From Longimicrobium sp. (GTDB lineage: Bacteria; Gemmatimonadota; Gemmatimonadetes; Longimicrobiales; Longimicrobiaceae), in the NCBI GenBank assembly GCA_036377595.1, contig DASUYB010000006.1, forward strand, positions 39,350-103,349: a DNA stretch of 64,000 nucleotides. The letters are read 5' to 3'. This document shows, one piece after another, positions 1-8,790 of this stretch. The first letter of the stretch is position 1. Each line of letters begins with the position of its first letter. The position numbers and the translations under genes were made by a program. A model generated the notes under the pieces. The model saw nothing but the letters and a program-made list of their open reading frames with translations. It searched no databases and had not been told where the DNA came from.

Positions 1-1
1 G

Positions 2-727
2 TACCGCGCGCTGGCGGCGCTGGGGCGCACCGACTCGGTCACCATCGATCCGCACAAGCTGGGGTTCGTGCCCTACCCGGCGGGCGCGGTCAGCTTCCGC
101 GACGTGCGCGTGCGCGACCTGGTGGCGGTGGAGGCGCCGTACGTGTTCCACGAGGGCGGGAACGCGGCGTCGTACATCGGCCGCTTCATCCTCGAGGGCA
201 GCAAGCCCGGCGCGGCGGCCGCGGCGGTGTGGATGAGCCACAAGGTTCTGCCGCTGGACGCGCGCGGATATGGCCGCCTGGTGGGCGAGACGGCGCGCGG
301 CGCGCACCTCCTGCACCGCCGCATCTCCGCGGGCGACTGGGCGCCGTTCCGGCTGGTGCCGCTCCCCGAGCCCGACCTCAACATCGTCTGCTTCGCGGTG
401 GGCCACCCGTCGCTGGCCACGCTGGAGGAGACGAACGCGCTGGCGGACCGCGTCTACGGCGCCATGAGCGTGGCGGCCGGGCGGTCGGCGCGCGACCTGG
501 AGTACGTGGTGACGAAGACGGTGCTGCGCGCGCACGAATACGGACGCGCCGCGGAGCCCATCGTGCGCGCGCTCGGCTTCACCTTCGACGACTACGAGCG
601 CGCGGGCGGCGTGGCGGTGATCCGCTGCACGGTGATGGATCCGTTCTTCGCGGCGGGGCGGGGGAGGGAGGACTTCGTGGCCGGCTTCGCGCGCGCCCTC
701 CGCAGGGTTCTGGAGCAGGTTCTCTGA
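2..727 (+). CDS. PLP-dependent group II decarboxylase, C-terminal part
   Basis: The reading frame is open from the first full codon of the window, so the 5' end of the gene is missing. The peptide starts with a segment containing SVTIDPHKLGF. This His-Lys pair is the pyridoxal-phosphate attachment site of the aromatic-amino-acid/glutamate decarboxylase family (group II). The small C-terminal domain follows to the end. Family members remove the alpha-carboxyl group of an amino acid in the cytoplasm; the substrate (Glu, Tyr, Trp or 2,4-diaminobutyrate) cannot be told from this part. A GTG at 68 is only an internal codon. A palindromic repeat begins 10 bases after the stop. The family assignment is firm and the substrate is unknown. 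Confidence 0.85.
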   Translation, partial: YRALAALGRTDSVTIDPHKLGFVPYPAGAVSFRDVRVRDLVAVEAPYVFHEGGNAASYIGRFILEGSKPGAAAAAVWMSHKVLPLDARGYGRLVGETARGAHLLHRRISAGDWAPFRLVPLPEPDLNIVCFAVGHPSLATLEETNALADRVYGAMSVAAGRSARDLEYVVTKTVLRAHEYGRAAEPIVRALGFTFDDYERAGGVAVIRCTVMDPFFAAGRGREDFVAGFARALRRVLEQVL

Positions 728-737
728 AAAGAATGGG

Positions 738-806
738 CTCACGCAGAGTCAGCAGAGTCAGCAGTTGAACTGCAGTTTACTGCTGACCCTGCTAACTCTG
801 CGTGAG
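738..806. repeat. Period-9 palindrome, copy 1
   Basis: Left arm 738-764 starts CTCACGCAGAGTCAGCAGAG. Right arm 780-806 is its reverse complement with two mismatches in 27. Each arm is built of GCAGAGTCA units (period 9). The 15-base centre contains AACTGCAGTT, itself a palindrome. The element sits just 3' of the decarboxylase stop codon. It may act as a transcription end or mRNA-stabilising hairpin, but no T-run follows. Confidence 0.85.
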
Positions 807-835
807 GCAATTCTGTTTGGATGGGTGGAATAGAA

Positions 836-869
836 ACGGCGGCCGCACCACGCACGGGTGCGGCCGCCG
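836..869 (-). terminator. Hairpin terminator of the small acidic-protein gene
   Basis: A 12-bp G/C stem, GGCGGCCGCACC paired with GGTGCGGCCGCC, lies at 838-869. On the minus strand it is followed by a moderately T-rich GTTTCTATT. It lies 20 bases beyond the stop codon of the minus-strand gene ending at 890. The heptamer repeat CTGTCCCCTGTCCCCT (876-891) sits between stem and gene and overlaps the stop codon. Confidence 0.6.
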
Positions 870-889
870 CTCCTTCTGTCCCCTGTCCC

Positions 890-1264
890 CTACGACTCGT
901 CCTCGCGGGCGGCGCGCAGGTACTCGGCCAGCGAGGCGGGCGTCAGGTTCGAGAGCTGGCGCACGATGTCGGCGATCTGCTCGGCGACGGGGGCCTTCGG
1001 GTCGCGCGTCAGCTCGTCGTCGAAGTCGAAGGCGGCGGGCTCGTCGTCTTCCTCGTCCTCCTCGGGCGGCGAGGTGAGGTCGAGCCCGCTCAGCGGCTGG
1101 AACACCAGCGTCACGCCGAGCGCCGAAGGCTCGTCCTCGCCGGGGAAGATCTCCGCCTCGGCCAGGTACATCTGCCCGCCCTCCTCGAACAGCCGGAAGC
1201 CGAACACCACCCCGTCGACTTCCTCGCTCTCGCCGTGATCGTGCGCATGGTCGTGATCCGTCAT
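890..1264 (-). CDS. Small acidic protein of unknown function with His-rich N-terminus
   Basis: A 124-residue protein starting MTDHDHAHDHGE. The His/Asp-rich N-terminus could bind metal, but this is only composition. A middle part (FGFRLFEEGGQMYLAEAEIF) looks like a folded beta segment. An acidic linker (PPEEDEEDDE) leads to a C-terminal helix (AEQIADIVRQL...). I do not recognise a family. The ATG at 1264 is preferred over an upstream start at 1324 because the extra 20 residues are proline-rich read-through. CTGTCCC-type heptamers flank the gene on both sides (876-891 and 1390-1423), in opposite orientation. Confidence 0.6.
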   Translation of the reverse strand: MTDHDHAHDHGESEEVDGVVFGFRLFEEGGQMYLAEAEIFPGEDEPSALGVTLVFQPLSGLDLTSPPEEDEEDDEPAAFDFDDELTRDPKAPVAEQIADIVRQLSNLTPASLAEYLRAAREDES

Positions 1265-1389
1265 CCCGTCCTCTCCCGGCTTGTAGTCCACGTGCGCAGG
1301 CCGCCCCGGGCCTGGGGCCACCAAGATAGCCGCTCCCGCCTCGGTCCGTAAGGCGCGTCCGGGTCCTTCATCTTCCGGGCCAAAACATC

Positions 1390-1423
1390 AGGGGACAGGG
1401 CACGGGGGACAGGGAACAGGGGA
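1390..1423. repeat. GGGGACA-type heptamer array
   Basis: Imperfect 7-8 base units (GGGGACAGGGCACGGGGGAC...) lie between the divergent small acidic gene and the rubredoxin/MBL gene. The array is the reverse complement of the short CTGTCCCC array at 876-891, so the acidic gene sits inside an inverted pair. No promoter was recognised in this gap. Confidence 0.6.
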
Positions 1424-1510
1424 GACGAACGGACAGGTGCGCGGCATCCCCCGTCCGCTTATCGTCCCCCGCAGTGGTGGGGATGGCGATCTCGAATCGG
1501 GAGACGGGGG

Positions 1511-2371
1511 ATGGAGCACTGGATCTGCACGACGTGCGGGACGCAGCACGCCGCGTCGGAGACGCCACCGGCGCGCTGCGAGATCTGCACCGACGAGCGG
1601 CAGTACGTGAACCCGCAGGGGCAGCAGTGGACCACGCTGGCGCGCCTCCGCCGCACGCACCGCAACACCGTGCGCATGGAGGGCGAGGGGCTGATGGGGA
1701 TCGGGATGGAGCCGGCGTTCGGCATCGAGCAGCGCGCCATCCTGGTCCGCGCGCCGGGCGGCAACGTGCTGTGGGACTGCATCTCGCTGCTCGACGACGC
1801 GCTGGTGGAGATGATCCGCGGCATCGGCGGCCTGCGCGCCGTCGCCATCTCCCACCCGCACTACTACACGTCGATGGTCGAGTGGGCGCGCGCGTTCGGC
1901 TGCCCCGTCCTCCTCCACGCCGACGACCGCGAGTGGGTGATGCGCTCCGATCCGTCGATCGAATTCTGGGAGGGGGAGACGAAGGCGCTGGGCGACGGGC
2001 TGACGCTGGTGCGCTGCGGCGGCCACTTCCCCGGCGCGTGCGTCCTGCACGTGGCACGGGGCGACGGCGCGCTGCTGACGGGCGACACGCTCAACGTGCG
2101 GCCGGATTTCCGGCACGTGAGCTTCATGTACTCGTTCCCGAACCTCGTCCCGCTCTCCGCCGCCGAGGTGCGCCACATCGCGGACGTGCTGGAGCCGTAC
2201 CCCTTCGCCGATGTCCACGCCGCGTGGTGGGGGATGGTGATCCGCGGCGACGGCAAGGAGGCGGTGCGCCGCTCCGCCGAGCGCTACATCGCCCACCTCG
2301 AGGGCTGCGCGCGGGCCGATGCTCCGGCCGATGCTCCGGCCGATGCCCGCGCGATCGGGAGCGATTCGTGA
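1511..2371 (+). CDS. Rubredoxin-like zinc ribbon fused to a metallo-beta-lactamase-fold hydrolase
   Basis: A 286-aa protein. Residues 1-30 form a small metal ribbon with Cys6, Cys9, Cys23 and Cys26 (CTTCG...PARCEIC). The rest is an MBL-fold domain. It contains the shortened metal motif SHPHYY near residue 115, the GGHFPG histidine near residue 175 and the GDTL aspartate near residue 194. The usual HxHxDH is reduced to HPHYY, so the metal site or reaction may differ from classic glyoxalase-like hydrolases. A GGGAGACGGGGG purine run before the ATG serves as ribosome-binding site. The C-terminus carries three copies of an Ala-Asp-Ala-Pro repeat (12-base DNA repeat at 2316-2350). Substrate unknown. 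Confidence 0.8.
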   Translation: MEHWICTTCGTQHAASETPPARCEICTDERQYVNPQGQQWTTLARLRRTHRNTVRMEGEGLMGIGMEPAFGIEQRAILVRAPGGNVLWDCISLLDDALVEMIRGIGGLRAVAISHPHYYTSMVEWARAFGCPVLLHADDREWVMRSDPSIEFWEGETKALGDGLTLVRCGGHFPGACVLHVARGDGALLTGDTLNVRPDFRHVSFMYSFPNLVPLSAAEVRHIADVLEPYPFADVHAAWWGMVIRGDGKEAVRRSAERYIAHLEGCARADAPADAPADARAIGSDS

Positions 2372-2387
2372 GCGGATGCCCGGTCGC

Positions 2388-2861
2388 CTACGGTCGCTGC
2401 GGCGCGACGGACTCGTCTTCCAGGCGGATCATCCACCGGCCGTCGCGGCGCAGCAGGAGGCCGGTGTAGGACATCTGGATGGTGCGGTCGGGAAGTCCCC
2501 AGTCGAAGAGCCCGGTCACCACGACCGCGTCCGGACCGGCGGCCTCGTACGAAAGGTCGCGCCAGGCGAAGCTCGCCGGCGGCTGCCAGCGGCCGCGGTA
2601 GATGGCGATGATGGAATCCGTGGGGAGCAGCTTCTTTCGCCCGTTTCCCACGAAATACACGCCGCGCGGATCGTAGCGGGCGATGATGGCGTCTCGGCGG
2701 CCCTGGGCCAGGTCCGCGGCGTACTCCCGCATGAACGCCTCCGTCTCGGACACCAGCGCCGCCGCCGCGGCGCGCTCCGTTGCCGGTGTGCGCACGTGGA
2801 CGGCGCAGGCCCCGAGCGCGAGCAGGACCAGCGGTGCGAATCTGCGCGGCAGACGGCGCAT
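2388..2861 (-). CDS. Lipoprotein with NTF2-like (DUF4440/SnoaL-type) domain
   Basis: 157 residues. The N-terminus MRRLPRRFAPLVLLALGAC is a lipoprotein signal with lipobox LGAC, so the protein is probably tethered to a membrane. The remainder has the alpha-helix plus cone-shaped sheet pattern of NTF2-like proteins (SETEAFMREYAADLAQGRRD, then YDPRGVYFVGNG). Such proteins often bind small ligands; no catalytic residue can be assigned. It converges with the rubredoxin/MBL gene, the stops being 16 bases apart. The ATG at 2861 is chosen because the longer reading frame to 3080 would run through a palindromic repeat and bury the signal peptide. Confidence 0.75.
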   Translation of the reverse strand: MRRLPRRFAPLVLLALGACAVHVRTPATERAAAAALVSETEAFMREYAADLAQGRRDAIIARYDPRGVYFVGNGRKKLLPTDSIIAIYRGRWQPPASFAWRDLSYEAAGPDAVVVTGLFDWGLPDRTIQMSYTGLLLRRDGRWMIRLEDESVAPQRP

Positions 2862-2996
2862 CGGTTCGTCTCCGGGGTGGGCGTGGCGGAACGGCGAGAT
2901 CCCACACAAACTCACGCGCCCATCCTGCACACGCCAGATCGGCCGTGCCCGTTTCGAGGATTCAGTCTGGATCCTGATTTTCCTGAACCAGAGAAT

Positions 2997-3076
2997 CTCA
3001 CACGGAGGAAACGGAGGTAACGGAGGAACTGCGATCGCGTTTAGTTCCTCCGTTACCTCCGTTCCCTCCGTGTGAG
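2997..3076. repeat. Period-9 palindrome, copy 2 (34-bp arms)
   Basis: Arms 2997-3030 and 3043-3076 are inverted copies with a single mismatch (G-U compatible) and a 12-base loop. Units are CGGAGGAAA / CGGAGGTAA / CGGAGGAAC, again period 9. The ends are CTCAC...GTGAG as in the other copies, although the unit sequence differs. It lies in the gap between the divergent NTF2-like genes. A lone right arm of copy-1 type lies nearby at 3132-3157. Confidence 0.9.
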
Positions 3077-3259
3077 TCACTCTTCAAGGATGTCAGAATG
3101 CACACTGAATCCTCGATTCTGGATCAGTTCTCTGCTGACCCTGCTGACTCTGCGTGATCCCCAAAAGGGAGACTTCTCCCGCACGGCAATCCGCGCGGGC
3201 GCGACGGACGTAGAATCGCGTGTGTGGCTCATCATCCCCCCGTCCGAAGGAGGCCCGAA

Positions 3260-3718
3260 GTGCGCGCGATCTTCCTTTCCCTCGTCCTGCTCGCCACCCT
3301 GGGCTCCGCCGCCGCGGCGCAGGACCCCGCGACCGACGTCCAGCCGCGGCTCCTCTCCACGCTGCGGCAGATCAACGACGCCTTCGCCCGGCACGACGCG
3401 GCGGCCGTGCGGCGGATGCTGGCGGACGGCTTCACCTCCACCGAGTCGGGCGGCAGGGTGTTCGACGCCGAGCAGGTGGCCGGACGCGCGGCCAACAATC
3501 CGCCCGACCTCGTCGTGCGCGAGGAGATACTGGAGCCGTCGACCACGGTGAGCGCGAGCGGCGACAGCGCGACCATGCGCTACCGCAGCGTGCTGGCCGT
3601 CGAGCAGGCCGGCCGCTCGCTCGGCACGCAGCGCGCGTGGGCCACGGCCCACTTCGTCCGTCGCGGCGGCGAGTGGCTGCTGGCGGCCATGCGCATGGAG
3701 CCGGACGAGGGGTCGTGA
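3260..3718 (+). CDS. Secreted NTF2-like (DUF4440-type) protein
   Basis: 152 residues starting at a GTG six bases after a clear AAGGAGG ribosome-binding site (3247-3253). The next 20 residues are a signal peptide ending AAAAQ. The mature part has the N-terminal helix (LLSTLRQINDAFARHDAAAV) and the sheet pattern of SnoaL/DUF4440 proteins, with a typical ending (GGEWLLAAMRM). It is probably exported. Function is unknown; it is a distant relative of the minus-strand lipoprotein across the palindrome. An ATG at 3224 is also possible but would add residues before the signal peptide. Confidence 0.75.
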   Translation: MRAIFLSLVLLATLGSAAAAQDPATDVQPRLLSTLRQINDAFARHDAAAVRRMLADGFTSTESGGRVFDAEQVAGRAANNPPDLVVREEILEPSTTVSASGDSATMRYRSVLAVEQAGRSLGTQRAWATAHFVRRGGEWLLAAMRMEPDEGS

Positions 3719-3730
3719 GCCCGCCGGTGG

Positions 3731-4753
3731 ATGGCGCCGCCGGGTTGCGCGGGTGTCGCCGCCGCCCGATCATCCCGGCCCGCTCCCTCCATCGACGACG
3801 GAAGGTTGACGATTCGCATCCGGACCCGTGGCGAGGCGGCGCGCGTCTACATCGCGCTGCTGCTCGTGCAGATCTTCTTCGGCGTGCTGCCGATCGTGGT
3901 TAAGGTGGTGCTGCGCGAGCTGTCCAGCCCCGCGCTGGCCCTCCTCCGCGTCACCGGCGCCGCGCTCCTCTTCCGCGTCCTGCACGCCCTGCTCGTCCGC
4001 GAGCGCATCCGCGACCGGCGCGACTACTGGATGCTGGCGGCGTACGCGGTGTTCGGGGTGATGCTGAACCAGATCCTCTACATCACCGCGCTCTCGCTCA
4101 CCACCGCCACGGCGGCGCAGACGATGGTGACCGCCGGGCCCGCCATCACCCTGCTGATCGCCATCCTGGCGCGGAAGGAGACCGCCACGCGCCTGAAGTG
4201 GGCGGGGATCGCGGTGGCCGGCGCGGGCGCGCTCTGGCTCGTCGGCGCCGGCGCGGCGACGGGCGGGATGCTGGGGAACCTGCTCGCGCTGGCGAACGTG
4301 GCCGCGTACAGCGTCTACCTGGTGATCTCGCGCGGGCTGCTGCGGAAGTACGACGCGCTCACCGTCATCACCTGGGTGTTCACCTTCGGCGCGCTGGGGA
4401 TGCTGCCGTGGGGGATCGCGCCGCTGGCGCGCGAGGTGGCGGGGATGCGCGCGGAGACGTGGGCGGCCGTCGCCTTCATCGTGGCGCTGCCCACGGTGGG
4501 CGCGTACTGGCTGAACGTGTTCGCGCTCAAGCGGGTGGAGTCGAGCGTCGTCTCCGTCTTCGTCTACCTGCAGCCGGTGCTCACCGCGGCGGTGGCCGTG
4601 CCCGTGCTGCACGAGCGCGTGTCGCCGCGGCTGATCCCGGCCGCGCTGCTGATCTTCGCCGGGGTCACGCTGACGGTGCTGGAGGGCCGCCGCGAGCGCC
4701 TGCGCCGCGGCGAGCTCCCCTCGCCCGCGGAGCAGGAGATGGTGGAGCCCTGA
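3731..4753 (+). CDS. EamA/DMT-family inner-membrane transporter
   Basis: 340 residues with about ten hydrophobic helices arranged as two EamA repeats (roughly residues 35-165 and 175-315). The family exports or takes up small metabolites; the substrate cannot be predicted. The first 25 residues before IRIRTRGEAARVYIALL look non-structural. A TTG at 3806 preceded by GGAAGG could therefore be the real start. The gene follows the NTF2-like gene by 12 bases and may be cotranscribed with it. Confidence 0.85.
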   Translation: MAPPGCAGVAAARSSRPAPSIDDGRLTIRIRTRGEAARVYIALLLVQIFFGVLPIVVKVVLRELSSPALALLRVTGAALLFRVLHALLVRERIRDRRDYWMLAAYAVFGVMLNQILYITALSLTTATAAQTMVTAGPAITLLIAILARKETATRLKWAGIAVAGAGALWLVGAGAATGGMLGNLLALANVAAYSVYLVISRGLLRKYDALTVITWVFTFGALGMLPWGIAPLAREVAGMRAETWAAVAFIVALPTVGAYWLNVFALKRVESSVVSVFVYLQPVLTAAVAVPVLHERVSPRLIPAALLIFAGVTLTVLEGRRERLRRGELPSPAEQEMVEP

Positions 4754-4878
4754 GCGCGGCGTGAGGATTGACGCCACGCGTCGAAGTCTCCATAAAATGG
4801 ACGATCGAACGTACACTGCAGGAATGAATCATCTGCTACAAAAAAGAGGACCAGCCTTGATCGGAAATTGAGCTGTGA

Positions 4879-4907
4879 TTGTCACCAATTGTGCGACAGC
4901 GTAAATA
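4879..4907 (+). promoter_or_regulatory. Candidate sigma-70 promoter of the secretion operon
   Basis: TTGTCA (4879-4884), 17-base spacer, TAAATA (4902-4907), in the A/T-richest part of a 480-base gap. It would start a transcript near 4914 that reads into the beta-propeller gene and the gsp operon. The leader also holds a direct repeat AACGTTCCTTC (about 4917 and 4967). Boxes were read by eye only. Confidence 0.45.
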
Positions 4908-5239
4908 GAGGTCATAACGTTCCTTCTGCGTGATCGAATCCCCTCCACATACAAACGTTCCTTCCGCAATCGTTTACAAGTGGATCTGTAGACAAAGTGC
5001 TGGGGGTGGCGTGTTCGGCAAACCTTCCTTAGCTTCGGTCTGCCGCTCCGAAACGTGTCCGATCCGGCGCAACCCGAAACTGTGTTCTGATACGCGGACG
5101 GGCGGCTTCAGTCGAACTTACGGACAAACGCATGTTTGCTGAGACGCAGGGTGTGGACACCGTCCACCCGCGTCGTCCAACCCCACCACGGATCCGCGCA
5201 CGGCGCATTTTGCGCCGCCGCGCGATCGGGAGGTGCAGC

Positions 5240-7300
5240 TTGCGCCCGTTCAGGAACGTCGCCGTCGTCATCTCCGCCGCCGTGCTGTCCGCGCGTCCCC
5301 TCGCCGCGCAGGACCCGCACGCCGGCCACGCCGCCCATGCGGACACCTCCGCGCCCCGGGCCGGCGCTCCGTCCGCACATTCCCCCGCAACCGGCCACGC
5401 CGCGCACGCCGCGGCGCGGCCCGCGTCCACGCGCGCCGACGCCACGGCGGTGCGCGTGCTCCGCGCCGAGGTCGTCGCCCGCGGCGAGGGCGGCGGCGCG
5501 GCGGTGCAGGGCGGCGAGACGGAGCTGCGCGTGCGCGTCACCGACCCCGCCACGGGGCAGCCGGTCTCGCGCCTCCTGCCCTCCGCGTGGATCGACGTGC
5601 GGCGGTCGGCGGGCGCCACGACGCAGCGCGAGTGCGAGCAGCGCATCGGCGCGCTGAACGAGAGCGCGATGATGGTGAAGCACGGACAGATCTCCCTGGC
5701 CACGCCGGTGGAGGACCTGAACGGGCACGTGCTGGCCGTGCTCGCGCGGCAGCCGGTGGTCGCCGTGATCGACCCGCTGAAGGGGTTCGGGCGCACGCGC
5801 CTGCTGGCCGCCGTCCCCCTCCCCGCGCCGGGCGCCGACTGGGCGTCGACGCCGGACGACCGCCTCCTCTTCGTCTCCATCCCCGACAGCGGGGTGGTGG
5901 CGGTGATCGACACGCACGACTGGAAGGTGCGCGCGCGCATCCCCGCCGGCACGCGTCCGATGCGCGTGGCGATGCAGCCCGGCGGGCGCCGCGTGTGGGT
6001 GTCGACCGAGGGCGCCGAGCCGGGCGTGGCGGTGATCGACGCGGAGCGGCTGGAGGTCGTCTCGCGCTTGGCCGCCGGCGCGGGGCCGCACGCGATCGCC
6101 TTCTCCGACGACGGCGCGCTGGCGTTCGTAACGGCACGCGGCGCGGGGACGGTGACCATCGCGGACGCGGCGAGCGCGCGGGTGGCGGTGGTGGTGCGCA
6201 CGGGCGACGCGCCGGTGGACGTGGCCTGGTCGCCCACGCTGCGCCAGGCCTTCGTCGCCAACCAGGGCGACGGGACGGTCGCCGTGATCGATCCCGCGCG
6301 CGGCGCGATGGTCGGCCGCATCCAGTTCGCGCCGGGGATCGCCTCCATCCGCTTCGCGCCGGAGGCGGCGGACGCGCACGCCGCGCACGGCGATGCCGAC
6401 GCGGGGCCGCGGCCGGGCGGGCGGCTGGCCTTCATCGTCAATCCCCGCGCGGGGACGCTGGAGCTGTACGACGCGGTGACCCGGCGCAGCCTGCGCTCGC
6501 TGAGCGGGGCCGCGCAGGTGGACCAGGTCACCTTCACCTCCTCTTTCGCGTACGTGCGCGCCGCGGGAACGCCGCAGGTGGCGATGATCCCCCTCGCCAA
6601 CCCCACCGCGGGGGCCACGGGCGCGCACGACGCCTTCCCCGCGGGCGACCGGGCGCCGGGCGCGGTGGGCGACTCGATCGGCGACGTGCTCGTGGCCCAG
6701 CCGGGGATGCACGACGCGGTGTACGTCGCCAATCCCGCGGAGCGGATGGTCTACAGCTACCACTACATGGAGGGGATGCCCGTCCCCCACGGCGGGCTGA
6801 CGACGTACGAGTACGTTCCCCGCGCGGTGCGCGCCGTCAGCCGCCGGCTGCGCGAGACCGAGCCCGGCGTGTACGCGGCCACCGTGCGGCTGGAGGACGC
6901 GGGCGACTACGACCTGGTGCTGCGCAGCGCCGACCCGCACGTCGTCGGCTGCTACGGCTTCCGCATCGCCGCCGACCCGAACCGCCCGGCGGGGGAGACG
7001 CTGACCGTGGAGGCGGCAGACCCGGCGCGGAAGCTCCCCGTGGGCCCCGCGACGGTGCGGCTGAAGCTGGTCGGCCCCGGCGGCGCGCCGGTGGACGGCG
7101 TGGGCGACGTGCGGGTGACGCTGGCCGCGCCCGGCGGATGGCAGCGCCGGGTGGACGCGCGCGCGGCGGGCGGCGGCGTATACGAGGCGGCGGTGGAGGT
7201 CCCCGCGCCGGGGCTGTACGCCGCGGCGGTCGACATCCCCTCGCTGGGGGTGACGTCGCGCGGGCGGCGGCCGCTGTACTTCCAAGCCGAGGCCCGGTGA
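5240..7300 (+). CDS. Exported YVTN-type beta-propeller protein with His-rich N-terminus and C-terminal Ig-like domain
   Basis: About 686 residues. A TTG start follows GGGAGG (5228-5233) and gives a signal peptide ending SARPLAAQD. An ATG at 5132 would add 36 Arg-rich residues. After the signal comes a His/Ala-rich stretch (HAGHAAHAD...GHAAHAAA) that could bind copper or another metal. The middle has repeated blades such as VVAVIDPLKGF, VVAVIDTHDWKV and GTVAVIDPARG, typical of YVTN/cytochrome-d1-like propellers. The last 140 residues look like Ig-fold modules. The stop overlaps the gspE start (GTGA), so it is translationally coupled to the secretion system. It may be a secreted partner or accessory of the copper oxidase; this is inference. 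Confidence 0.75.
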   Translation: MRPFRNVAVVISAAVLSARPLAAQDPHAGHAAHADTSAPRAGAPSAHSPATGHAAHAAARPASTRADATAVRVLRAEVVARGEGGGAAVQGGETELRVRVTDPATGQPVSRLLPSAWIDVRRSAGATTQRECEQRIGALNESAMMVKHGQISLATPVEDLNGHVLAVLARQPVVAVIDPLKGFGRTRLLAAVPLPAPGADWASTPDDRLLFVSIPDSGVVAVIDTHDWKVRARIPAGTRPMRVAMQPGGRRVWVSTEGAEPGVAVIDAERLEVVSRLAAGAGPHAIAFSDDGALAFVTARGAGTVTIADAASARVAVVVRTGDAPVDVAWSPTLRQAFVANQGDGTVAVIDPARGAMVGRIQFAPGIASIRFAPEAADAHAAHGDADAGPRPGGRLAFIVNPRAGTLELYDAVTRRSLRSLSGAAQVDQVTFTSSFAYVRAAGTPQVAMIPLANPTAGATGAHDAFPAGDRAPGAVGDSIGDVLVAQPGMHDAVYVANPAERMVYSYHYMEGMPVPHGGLTTYEYVPRAVRAVSRRLRETEPGVYAATVRLEDAGDYDLVLRSADPHVVGCYGFRIAADPNRPAGETLTVEAADPARKLPVGPATVRLKLVGPGGAPVDGVGDVRVTLAAPGGWQRRVDARAAGGGVYEAAVEVPAPGLYAAAVDIPSLGVTSRGRRPLYFQAEAR

Positions 7301-8790
7301 TCGCCCCGCTCGCCGCGGCCAGCGGCCCGGTGCGCGCGGACGAGCTTCCCGCGCAGGACTTCCTCGAGGACGCCCGCCTCCTCCCCCGCGAGCGGGCCGG
7401 GGGACGGCTGCGCGTGGCCTTCTCCGGCCGCCCCGATCCCCAGGCCGTCGCCGAGCTGGAGGTGCTGTTCGGCCTTCCCGTGGAGCTGGAGCCGGTGGCC
7501 GAGGCCGAGCTGCTGGACGAGATCCGCCGCGCCTGCGGCCAGCCCACCGCCGCGTCCTTCGCCGCCGGGCTGGGCGTCGACGGGGTGGTATCGACGGGAG
7601 ATGCCGATCTCGTCGCGCACGACCTGGAGGAGATCGCCAACCAGGCGCCCGTCGTCCGTCTCGTCAATCTCCTCCTCGCCGAGGCGGTCGAGGCGGGCGC
7701 CAGCGACGTCCACCTCGAGGCCGAAGCGCGGGCGATGCGGGTGCGCTACCGCGTAGACGGCGTGCTGCAGGACGCGCCGTCGCCGCCTCCCCATCTCCGC
7801 GCCGCCGTGGTCAGCCGGCTGAAGATCATGGCCGAGCTCGACATCGCCGAGCGACGGATGCCGCAGGACGGCCGCGTGCGGCTGCGCACGGCCGAGCGCG
7901 AGCTGGACGTGCGCGTCTCCACGCTGCCGACGCTGCACGGCGAGTCCGTCGTCCTGCGCCTGCTGGACGTGGAGGGGCAGCGCTTCGACCTGGCCGGACT
8001 GGGGATGGCGGACGACACGCTGGCCGCGCTCCTGGGCTTCGCGGCGCGGCCGCACGGCGTGCTGCTGTCGACGGGGCCGACGGGGAGCGGGAAGACGACC
8101 ACGCTGTACGCGCTGCTGGAGCGCATCCGCACCGGCGGCGAGAAGATCGTCTCGGTCGAGGACCCGGTGGAGTACGAGCTCCCCGGCGTGGCCCAGGTCC
8201 CCGTCCACGCGCGGCTGGGGCTCACCTTCGCGCGGGCGCTGCGCTCGATCCTGCGGCAGGACCCCGACGTCCTCCTCGTCGGCGAGATGCGCGACCCGGA
8301 GACGGCGGAGATCTGCATCCAGGCCGCGCTCACCGGCCACCTCGTCCTCTCCACCCTGCACACCAACGACGCGCCCGGCGCGCTGACCCGGCTCGTGGAC
8401 CTGGGCGTTCCCGACTACCTGGTCGCGTCGACGGTGCAGGCGGTGCTCGCCCAGCGCCTGGTCCGCCGTGTCTGCCCCGCCTGCGCGGAGGCGGTGGCAC
8501 CGGATTCCGCGGTGGCGCGGGAGATGGCGGCGGCGGGGTTCGCCGCGGACCGGGTGCTCCGGGGGCGTGGCTGCGGGGCGTGCCGGGGGACGGGATATCG
8601 AGGAAGGACGGGGATCCACGAGTTGCTGACGGTGGACGACGGCCTGCGCGCGGAGCTCCTCCGCGCGCCGGGGACGGACGGGCTGCGGCGCGTCGCCCTC
8701 GCGGGGGGGATGCGGCCGCTGCGCGCGGACGGCTGGCGGCAGGTGGCCGCCGGCGTCACCACACCCCAGGAAGTGCTGAGGGTTGCATGA
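7297..8790 (+). CDS. gspE: Type II secretion ATPase GspE
   Basis: 497 residues. A GspE/PilB N-terminal domain is followed by the AAA+ ATPase. Walker A GPTGSGKTT has Lys266; the Asp box and Walker B (DPDVLLVGEMRD) and the His box (LSTLHTNDAPGA) follow. The C-terminal zinc finger has its CxxC pairs (CPAC, CGAC). It powers pseudopilus assembly from the cytoplasmic face of the inner membrane. The GTG start overlaps the previous stop by four bases and its own stop overlaps the gspG ATG. Length is normal for the family. Confidence 0.93.
   Translation: MIAPLAAASGPVRADELPAQDFLEDARLLPRERAGGRLRVAFSGRPDPQAVAELEVLFGLPVELEPVAEAELLDEIRRACGQPTAASFAAGLGVDGVVSTGDADLVAHDLEEIANQAPVVRLVNLLLAEAVEAGASDVHLEAEARAMRVRYRVDGVLQDAPSPPPHLRAAVVSRLKIMAELDIAERRMPQDGRVRLRTAERELDVRVSTLPTLHGESVVLRLLDVEGQRFDLAGLGMADDTLAALLGFAARPHGVLLSTGPTGSGKTTTLYALLERIRTGGEKIVSVEDPVEYELPGVAQVPVHARLGLTFARALRSILRQDPDVLLVGEMRDPETAEICIQAALTGHLVLSTLHTNDAPGALTRLVDLGVPDYLVASTVQAVLAQRLVRRVCPACAEAVAPDSAVAREMAAAGFAADRVLRGRGCGACRGTGYRGRTGIHELLTVDDGLRAELLRAPGTDGLRRVALAGGMRPLRADGWRQVAAGVTTPQEVLRVA

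Noticed and set aside
4930..5142. Small open frame in the leader of the propeller gene
   Set aside because: Lies in an A/T-richer regulatory stretch, no start signal, no recognisable protein pattern.
5132..5239. ATG start 36 codons before the chosen start of the propeller protein
   Set aside because: Adds an Arg-rich non-signal extension and has no ribosome-binding site; TTG 5240 has GGGAGG and gives a clean signal peptide. Left as an alternative.
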